From: an uncultured Sphingobacteriales bacterium
GTDB lineage: Bacteria > Bacteroidota > Bacteroidia > Chitinophagales > Chitinophagaceae
Assembly: GCA_946887085.1 (NCBI GenBank)
Contig: CAMPKG010000081.1
Coordinates: forward strand, 1 to 11,267
DNA length: 11,267 bases
Direction: 5' to 3'
Shown: positions 6,617 through 11,267 of the stretch, piece by piece
How positions within the stretch are numbered: position 1 is the first letter of the stretch
How the letters are laid out: each line of letters begins with the position of its first letter
Notes under the pieces: model-generated
What the model saw: the letters and a program-made list of their open reading frames with translations, nothing else
Database searches by the model: none
Told to the model about the DNA's origin: nothing
Program-made: the position numbers and the translations under genes

Positions 6617-6651
6617 CTTTTGAATTTCGACTTTTGAATTTTGACTTTTAA
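6617..6651 (+). repeat. AT-rich 14-bp tandem repeat upstream of carA
   Basis: CTTTTGAATTTCGA (6617-6630) and CTTTTGAATTTTGA (6631-6644) are adjacent copies differing at one base, followed by a partial CTTTTAA (6645-6651). A related stretch, ATTTTGACTTTTGGAAT, is at 5964-5980. The repeat sits directly against the carA -7 box and contains the TTTG that serves as its likely -33 element. Confidence 0.6.
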
Positions 6652-6660
6652 CTACCTTTG
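6633..6660 (+). promoter_or_regulatory. carA promoter
   Basis: TACCTTTG at 6653-6660 matches the TAnnTTTG consensus. TTTG at 6633-6636 lies 16 bp upstream, somewhat shorter than usual. Transcription should start near 6667, only about 9 bases before the ATG at 6676, giving a nearly leaderless mRNA. No pyrimidine-responsive leader or attenuator fits in that space. Confidence 0.55.
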
Positions 6661-6675
6661 CACAATTTTGTTTTT

Positions 6676-7788
6676 ATGCCTGCTACACAAGCTGTAAATA
6701 GTCCCGCCTGGTTGCTTCTCGAAGATGGAACGATGTTCAAAGGAAAGTCTTTTGGTGCCCGGGGTACCAGCGGGGGAGAGTTATGTTTCAATACCGGGAT
6801 GACCGGCTACCAGGAAGTGTTTACCGACCCTTCTTACACCGGCCAGGTGCTTATTATGAATAATGCTTATGTAGGCAACTACGGGGTAAAAAAGGAGGAC
6901 GTAGAGAGCGACTCAGTAAAGATCCGCGGGCTGATCTGCAAGAACATATCGCACCGCTACAGCCGCATGACGGCAGATGAAGGGCTGGAAGAATACCTGC
7001 AGAAGAACAATATCGTAGCTATTTATGATGTAGATACCCGCGCGCTGGTACAGCACGTACGTGCTAAAGGCGCGATGAACTGTATCGTCAGCACAGAGCT
7101 TTCGGACCTCGAAGGACTTAAAGCAGAACTTCAGAAGGTGCCCGATATGGCGGGCCTGGAACTGAGTTCGGAAGTATCAACAAAAGAACCATATACGATC
7201 GGCAACCCTGATGCCAAATTAAGGATAGCAGTTCTGGATTACGGTGTGAAGAAACACATCCTTGAATGTATGGTGCAGCGTGGCGCTTATCTGAAAGTAT
7301 TCCCGGCCAGGACCCCGTACAAAACCCTGGAAGAGTTCAAACCGCACGGCATTTTTGTATCCAACGGTCCCGGCGACCCTGCTTCTATGGACTACGCGGT
7401 GAGCACGGTAAAAGACGTTTTGGCAGCCGGCAAGCCTATGTTCGGTATCTGCCTGGGTCACCAGTTGCTGGCCCGCGCCAACGATATACCCACCTTCAAA
7501 ATGCACCATGGCCACCGTGGCCTCAACCACCCGGTGAAGAACCTGGTAACGGGCCGGTCGGAGATCACCACCCAGAATCATGGCTTTGGTGTAGACCCCG
7601 AGGCGGCGAAATCTGCAGACCATATCGAGATCACCCACGTAAACCTGAACGACGGCTCGATAGAGGGTATCCGGGTAAAAGGTAAGCCCGCTTTCTCGGT
7701 GCAATACCACCCCGAGAGCACACCCGGCCCCCACGATTCGCGTTACCTGTTCGACGATTTTATAAAGATGATAGAAGAATCGCTTTAG
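6676..7788 (+). CDS. carA: Carbamoyl-phosphate synthase small (glutaminase) subunit
   Basis: 370 residues from the ATG at 6676, close to the family's usual 360-385. A TTG at 6658 is in frame but overlaps the promoter box, so it is not used here. The protein hydrolyses glutamine and feeds ammonia to the large subunit (CarB), which makes carbamoyl phosphate for arginine and pyrimidine synthesis in the cytoplasm. Residues 10-150 are the CPSase small-chain domain (LLLEDGTMFKGKSFG, FNTGMTGYQEVFTDPSY, SHRYSRM). Residues 182-370 are a class I glutamine amidotransferase with SNGPGDP (229-235), nucleophile C259 in GICLGHQ, and the triad partners H345 and E347 in YHPES. All catalytic residues are intact. 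No carB follows; the next gene is threonine dehydrogenase, so the large subunit must be encoded elsewhere. Confidence 0.97.
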   Translation: MPATQAVNSPAWLLLEDGTMFKGKSFGARGTSGGELCFNTGMTGYQEVFTDPSYTGQVLIMNNAYVGNYGVKKEDVESDSVKIRGLICKNISHRYSRMTADEGLEEYLQKNNIVAIYDVDTRALVQHVRAKGAMNCIVSTELSDLEGLKAELQKVPDMAGLELSSEVSTKEPYTIGNPDAKLRIAVLDYGVKKHILECMVQRGAYLKVFPARTPYKTLEEFKPHGIFVSNGPGDPASMDYAVSTVKDVLAAGKPMFGICLGHQLLARANDIPTFKMHHGHRGLNHPVKNLVTGRSEITTQNHGFGVDPEAAKSADHIEITHVNLNDGSIEGIRVKGKPAFSVQYHPESTPGPHDSRYLFDDFIKMIEESL

Positions 7789-7871
7789 GTTAAAGTAATT
7801 CTTTAAATAGAATGATGAAAAATAAGACAGTAGCTATCCTGTGACCTTTATTTAAAGTTTAACTTCAGGTA
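7789..7871 (+). other. carA-tdh spacer with a ten-codon reading frame
   Basis: ATGATGAAAAATAAGACAGT opens at 7812 a ten-codon frame ending in TGA at 7842-7844 (MMKNKTVAIL). It resembles the start of a real protein but stops at once. CTTTAAAT (7801-7808) and ATTTAAAG (7850-7857) form an inverted repeat around it. This may be a leader peptide, a gene remnant or chance. No clear promoter box or terminator is visible. Confidence 0.2.
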
Positions 7872-8831
7872 ATGAAAAAAGAAAAGATACTCATTATGGG
7901 TGCCGGCGGGCAGATAGGTGTTGAGCTGGCAATGGCGCTCCGTAAGCTTTATGGAAAGGATAATGTAGTAGCTACCGACATCCGCGAAGCCCACCCCCTG
8001 CTTGACGGTGCAGGACCTTATTATATACTAGATGCAATGGATGCCGACTCTACGCAGACCATCATCAGGAAAGAGGGCATTACACAAATATACCTGCTTG
8101 CGGCCCTGCTATCAGCAACCGGCGAAAAGAACCCCAAGGCCGCCTGGGACATTAATATGCGCAGCCTGCTCCAGGTGCTGGACCTTGGCCTCCAGGAGAA
8201 ACTGACGAAGATCTACTGGCCTAGTTCGATAGCTGTGTTTGGCCCGACAACGCCAAAAAGTCAGACACCGCAGAAGACCGTGGTAGAGCCTAAAACGGTT
8301 TACGGCATCAGTAAATATGCCGGCGAGCTTTGGTGTCAATACTACTTCGAACGTTGGGGACTGGATGTGAGAAGCATTCGTTACCCGGGCCTCATCAGTT
8401 GGAAAACTGAGCCCGGCGGTGGTACTACAGACTATGCAGTAGACATCTACCACAAAGCTTTGGAGGATAAGAAATACACCTGCTTCCTGGGCGAAGATAC
8501 CTACCTGCCGATGATGTACATGGATGATGCCATCCGTGGAACCATTGAGTTGATGGAAGCACCGGCTGAAAAGATCAGATCGCGCATGGCGTACAATCTG
8601 TCGGCTATGAGCTTTTCTCCGAAAGAGATAGCGGCAGCTATAAAAAAACATATCCCTGACTTTACAATAGGCTATAACCCGGACTTCCGCCAGGCCATAG
8701 CAGACGGCTGGCCGCAAAGCATAGACGACAGCGCTGCCAGGCAGGATTGGGGCTGGAAGCATGAATACGACCTCGACAAGATGACCGCCGACATGCTGAA
8801 GCATCTGAATGAAAGGAAAGAGCTGGTTTAA
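7872..8831 (+). CDS. tdh: L-threonine 3-dehydrogenase, short-chain dehydrogenase/epimerase type
   Basis: 319 residues, near the usual 310-320 for this type. It oxidises L-threonine with NAD+ to 2-amino-3-ketobutyrate, which is then split to glycine and acetyl-CoA or decays to aminoacetone. The Rossmann motif GAGGQIG is at residues 10-16 and D36 after the second strand suggests NAD rather than NADP. The SDR catalytic set is S118/S119 in WPSSIAVFGPTTP, Y144 and K148 in YGISK. Family-specific blocks are well kept: DVRSIRYPGLIS (165-176), PGGGTTDYAVDIY (181-193), LPMMYMDDAI (212-221) and YNPDFRQAIADGWPQSIDD (268-286). These closely resemble the enzyme known from flavobacteria, not the zinc-dependent Tdh of E. 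coli. A partner glycine C-acetyltransferase is not in the window. It lies 83 bp after carA on the same strand and may be read through from it. Confidence 0.95.
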   Translation: MKKEKILIMGAGGQIGVELAMALRKLYGKDNVVATDIREAHPLLDGAGPYYILDAMDADSTQTIIRKEGITQIYLLAALLSATGEKNPKAAWDINMRSLLQVLDLGLQEKLTKIYWPSSIAVFGPTTPKSQTPQKTVVEPKTVYGISKYAGELWCQYYFERWGLDVRSIRYPGLISWKTEPGGGTTDYAVDIYHKALEDKKYTCFLGEDTYLPMMYMDDAIRGTIELMEAPAEKIRSRMAYNLSAMSFSPKEIAAAIKKHIPDFTIGYNPDFRQAIADGWPQSIDDSAARQDWGWKHEYDLDKMTADMLKHLNERKELV

Positions 8832-8894
8832 ATGATTGTTATGTCGTCCATATCGCTTGGGTTTCAGACCTAATCGCCTGTTTATTAATGAGAC

Positions 8895-8903
8895 TAAATT
8901 TTG
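8895..8903 (+). promoter_or_regulatory. Weak candidate promoter box for the glycan operon
   Basis: TAAATTTTG differs from the TAnnTTTG consensus by one extra base and has no clear TTTG at the right upstream distance. It would give a leader of about 105 bases. Within that leader AAGGAGG (8918-8924) looks like a Shine-Dalgarno sequence, but it is about 90 bases from the glycosyltransferase start and serves no evident gene. Confidence 0.25.
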
Positions 8904-9014
8904 TAGTTTCACCCCCAAGGAGGCAGAGCAAGCAGGTGGAGATGTCAGGGGCTATGATGCCCGCAAACAACAAACAGCAAGGAATGGGCAGGAGAATTGA
9001 AAAAAGGCTTTTTT

Positions 9015-9935
9015 ATGAAAATCAGCATTGTTAGTGCAGTTTACAGAAGCGGGGACTCCGTCAATGACTTCGTAGACGCGTTAACAAAGGTCCTTTCCGG
9101 CATCACCCAGGATTTTGAGATAGTACTGGTGGATGATTGCAGCCCCGATAATTCCTGGAGCTATATTGAACAGAATTGCAGTAAGGACAGCCGTATAGTG
9201 GGCCTGCGCCTTGCCCGGAACTTTGGCCAGCAGATAGCGGTGAGCGTGGGTATCAAACATGCCAAAGGCGATTACGTTGTGGTGATGGATGCAGACTTAC
9301 AGAATCCTCCTGAAGCAATACACGAAATAGTAGCCGAGCTGGAAAAGGGGAATGATGTGGTGTATACTGTTTCGAAAACCCGCAATAACCTGAGTACACG
9401 CATTACATCAGCGCTGTTCTGGTATCTTCTTACGAATGTATTCAAGACCAAGATCGTCCGGAATCAGCTCATGATGAAAGGGCTATCGCGCCGGTTGGTA
9501 GATGTGTACAATTCTTATTCGGAGATGACGCGCACAGTTGCCGGTATCATCAATGATATAGGGATGAAGTACACCGTGATCGAAGTGCAAAACAGGAAAA
9601 GGACAAAGGGGAAGAGCAACTATAATTTTCTGAAACGCTTCAACCTGATGATAGACGTTGTACTAAGCATCACCACTGCGCCCCTGAATATCCTCATCAA
9701 TCTTAGTCTTGTTACTATTTTAATAACTATACTGGTGGCCATCTACTACCTGGTTCTTTATTTTGTGGCAGATGTCAACCCCGGGTTTACATCGCTGATG
9801 CTCTCCATATTTTTCTTCGGAAGCCTCACAACAATGTTGCTGGGTATAATCGGCAGGTATCTATCGAACATTTACCTCGAGGTGCGTAACAGGCCACTTT
9901 TCATAATCGATAAAACAATCAATTCACATGACTGA
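9015..9935 (+). CDS. Family 2 glycosyltransferase, membrane-anchored (GtrB/DPM1-like)
   Basis: 306 residues from the ATG at 9015; an in-frame TTG at 8997 would only add a lysine-rich extension. The N-terminal GT-A domain (1-200) starts with ISIVSAVYRSGDSV and has VLVDDCSPDNSW (38-48) for nucleotide-sugar binding, and the metal-binding DXD as MDADLQNPPE (91-100). The later block RTKGKSNYNFLKRFNL (196-211) is typical of polyprenyl-phosphate glycosyltransferases such as GtrB, ArnC and DPM1. Two transmembrane helices follow (about 226-252 and 260-283), ending with SNIYLEVRNRPLFIIDK, again typical of that group. It probably moves a sugar onto a lipid carrier at the inner membrane, for use in a surface polysaccharide or glycolipid. 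Donor sugar is unknown. The stop overlaps the next gene's start by 8 bp, so the two are co-translated. Confidence 0.92.
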   Translation: MKISIVSAVYRSGDSVNDFVDALTKVLSGITQDFEIVLVDDCSPDNSWSYIEQNCSKDSRIVGLRLARNFGQQIAVSVGIKHAKGDYVVVMDADLQNPPEAIHEIVAELEKGNDVVYTVSKTRNNLSTRITSALFWYLLTNVFKTKIVRNQLMMKGLSRRLVDVYNSYSEMTRTVAGIINDIGMKYTVIEVQNRKRTKGKSNYNFLKRFNLMIDVVLSITTAPLNILINLSLVTILITILVAIYYLVLYFVADVNPGFTSLMLSIFFFGSLTTMLLGIIGRYLSNIYLEVRNRPLFIIDKTINSHD

Positions 9936-10608
9936 AAGTTCAGTTGTCAGGAAGCAAAGGGAAATATATCAAAAGAACTTTTTGATCCATGGAGATAGCC
10001 CGCTCGGTACCTTTCAAAACGACCAGGTAACGCAGTTCCTGCGTTTCGAACAGTTGATCAAAGGCATCAAAGACCATTTCACTCCTGATACGACTATTCA
10101 TGATATTGGCTCGGGCGTATGTGATTTCTATACTTTTCTCCGCGACAATGATATCAAAGTGAATTATAGCGGTACGGAAATAGTGCCGGATATGATCGAT
10201 ATAGTGAAGAACAAGTACCCTGAACTGGAGATACTTAACCGCGATTTTCTTTCCGAAGACGTAAAGGATAAATACGATTTTGTGATACTGAGCGGCACGC
10301 TGAACCTGCCGGGAGAAGTGACTGAAGATAATTGGAAGGAATTCTGTTTTCAGATGATCAGGAAGATGTTTGAAAGCAGTAAAAAAGGGATAGCATTGAA
10401 TTTCCTTACATCGTATCGCACATTCTCTGATCCTACACTTTATTATATCGATCCGAAAGAGGTATTCGATTTCTGTTCGACTCAGCTGTCGCGCTTCGTT
10501 TGTATTGATGCAGCTTATCCCCTGTACGAGGTGACCTGTACAGTATTTCGCAGGGAATACCTTGCCGAGGTTTATCAACATGAGGCGTTGAAGAAGTACT
10601 TTAAGTAG
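9928..10608 (+). CDS. Class I SAM-dependent methyltransferase
   Basis: 226 residues; the ATG at 9928 lies inside the end of the glycosyltransferase gene, 8 bp overlap. The SAM-binding core is readable: motif I IHDIGSGVCDF (57-67), motif II acidic residue in YSGTEIVPDMIDIVKNKYP (80-98, E84), motif III-like ILNRDFLSE (102-110), and motif IV YDFVILSGTLNLPG (116-129). The last 70 residues are less conserved. It likely methylates a sugar or a related small molecule in the surface-glycan pathway, judged only from its place between a glycosyltransferase and a WbqC-type gene. O-, N- or C-methyl transfer cannot be told from the motifs. No signal peptide or membrane segment, so it is cytoplasmic. Confidence 0.85.
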   Translation: MTESSVVRKQREIYQKNFLIHGDSPLGTFQNDQVTQFLRFEQLIKGIKDHFTPDTTIHDIGSGVCDFYTFLRDNDIKVNYSGTEIVPDMIDIVKNKYPELEILNRDFLSEDVKDKYDFVILSGTLNLPGEVTEDNWKEFCFQMIRKMFESSKKGIALNFLTSYRTFSDPTLYYIDPKEVFDFCSTQLSRFVCIDAAYPLYEVTCTVFRREYLAEVYQHEALKKYFK

Positions 10609-10618
10609 TTGGTACGGT

Positions 10619-11267
10619 ATGCTGGAGATAAATAGTCGAAACGAAGGAAAGACAGTAGTTATCCTACAGTCAAACTACCTGCCATGGAAAGGGTATTTTG
10701 ACCTGGCCAATGACGCCGACATTTTTGTTTTTTACGATACCGTTAAGTATACAAAGAACGACTGGAGAAACCGGAATATACTATATACAAAGAACGGCAA
10801 GCAATGGCTGACAGTGCCCATAGCAGGTAGTGCGGTGAAGCAGATGATCAACGAGGTGACATTGACTAATGATAAATGGCAACAGGAGCACTATCGTAGT
10901 ATGTACTACGGTTATAAAAGCGCTCCCTATTTCACTGACCTCGATGAGTTCATCAATAGCCTTTACCTCGAGAGGTCGTGGACGAACTTGTCGGAACTAA
11001 ACCAGTCGTTGATCAAAGAGATCTCAAAACGAGTGGGTTCGAAGACCGAGTTTGTCAAATCAGAAGATATTGCAGTAGAGGGCGACAGGATCAACAGGCT
11101 GATAGAGATATTGAAGAAATTAAACGCTACGAAATATATTTCCGGCCCGGCTGCAAAGGACTATTTAGCGGGGTCAGAACATATTTTTGCAGACAACGGA
11201 ATTGAACTTAGTTATAAAGACTACTCGGGTTACAAGGAGTATAAGCAGCTAAACACACCGTTTGAAC
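10619..11267 (+). CDS. WbqC-family protein, 3' truncated by the window end
   Basis: The ATG at 10619 is 10 bp after the methyltransferase stop and the frame is open for 216 codons to the window edge, so nearly all of a usual WbqC protein (about 220-240 residues) may be present. The N-terminus carries the family's conserved block: TVVILQSNYLPWKGYFDLAN (12-31), then ADIFVFYDTVKYTKNDWRNR. The usual family opening is QPxYLPW; here it is QSNYLPW, with Ser for Pro. WbqC genes sit in O-antigen and other polysaccharide clusters, often beside sugar aminotransferases and methyltransferases. Their biochemical activity is, to my knowledge, not firmly established. Its tight coupling to the GT2 and methyltransferase genes makes a shared role in building one modified sugar likely. 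Further genes of the locus should lie to the right of this window. Confidence 0.88.
   Translation, partial: MLEINSRNEGKTVVILQSNYLPWKGYFDLANDADIFVFYDTVKYTKNDWRNRNILYTKNGKQWLTVPIAGSAVKQMINEVTLTNDKWQQEHYRSMYYGYKSAPYFTDLDEFINSLYLERSWTNLSELNQSLIKEISKRVGSKTEFVKSEDIAVEGDRINRLIEILKKLNATKYISGPAAKDYLAGSEHIFADNGIELSYKDYSGYKEYKQLNTPFE

Larger units (their letters stand above)
5956..6675. other. Long gene-poor spacer between the AT-rich gene and carA
   Basis: About 720 bp with no protein gene I can support. From left to right it holds AT-rich leader sequence, a strong-looking rightward promoter (6019-6050), a possible structured transcript (6057-6300), an interspersed palindromic element (6174-6214), a 14-base perfect palindrome (6365-6378), a GC-rich hairpin (6447-6462), AT-rich tandem repeats (6617-6651) and the carA promoter. 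Frames open at 6083-6289 and 6301-6651 have no recognisable protein features and run through the repeats. Confidence 0.6.

Noticed and set aside
6301..6651. Open frame of 116 codons with an ATG in the spacer before carA
   Set aside because: It runs through a palindrome, a hairpin and the tandem repeats, ends in the low-complexity repeat, and the product has no domain or signal features. Kept only as part of the spacer description.
5956..6660. tRNA, tmRNA or RNase P RNA in the long spacer
   Set aside because: No T-loop GGTTCGAATCC-like sequence, no tmRNA ends and no GGAAAGTCCGG-type RNase P core were found on either strand.
8942..9034. 30-codon frame before and overlapping the glycosyltransferase gene, 17 bp after an AAGGAGG
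   Set aside because: Bacteroidota rarely depend on such a site, the product is low-complexity and it overlaps the start of a clear gene.
7824..10667. Near-identical 17-base direct repeats AAGACAGTAGCTATCCT and AAGACAGTAGTTATCCT at 7824 and 10650
   Set aside because: The second copy is inside the WbqC coding region (residues around KTVVIL) and the flanks do not match, so an attachment site or transposon end is unlikely; probably chance or a shared protein-start motif.

Overview
The window looks like chromosomal DNA of a member of the Bacteroidota, most likely from the Chitinophagaceae/Sphingobacteria side. Four things point there: two type IX secretion (T9SS) sorting domains, one of type B (1-338) and one of type A (C-terminus of 896-2263); Bacteroidota-type promoter boxes (TAnnTTTG, sometimes with an upstream TTTG); genes without clear Shine-Dalgarno sequences; and an SDR-type L-threonine 3-dehydrogenase that closely resembles the flavobacterial enzyme. 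No genus can be named from the sequence alone.

Left part (1-5098), envelope and transport. It holds the 3' end of a large secreted T9SS type B protein, a small diheme cytochrome c of the reaction-centre-cytochrome family, a convergent secreted M23 metallopeptidase with a T9SS type A tail, a divergent ClC-type chloride channel/transporter with a CBS pair, and a convergent small outer-membrane beta-barrel protein. A perfect 11-bp terminator-like hairpin lies between the divergent M23 and ClC genes.

Middle (5099-6657), gene-poor. Two spacers of about 410 and 700 bp flank one AT-rich gene for a small secreted protein of unknown function. The spacers hold a matched pair of CCGTT-type palindromes, a decayed-looking open stretch, a consensus promoter (6019-6050) with no recognisable gene behind it, a Bacteroidota-type interspersed palindromic element, further hairpins, and 14-bp AT-rich tandem repeats just before carA. 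This is the least explained part of the window.

Right part (6676-11267), metabolism then surface glycan. carA (carbamoyl-phosphate synthase small subunit, no carB beside it) is followed by L-threonine 3-dehydrogenase. After that comes a tight operon: a membrane-anchored family 2 glycosyltransferase, a SAM-dependent methyltransferase overlapping it by 8 bp, and a WbqC-family gene starting 10 bp later and cut off by the window end. These three probably form the start of a locus that builds or modifies a cell-surface polysaccharide or glycolipid.

I found no CRISPR array, rRNA, tRNA, transposase or phage gene. No clearly new multi-gene system is proven here. The best candidates for novelty are the possible non-coding transcript at about 6057-6300 and the GT2-methyltransferase-WbqC operon.
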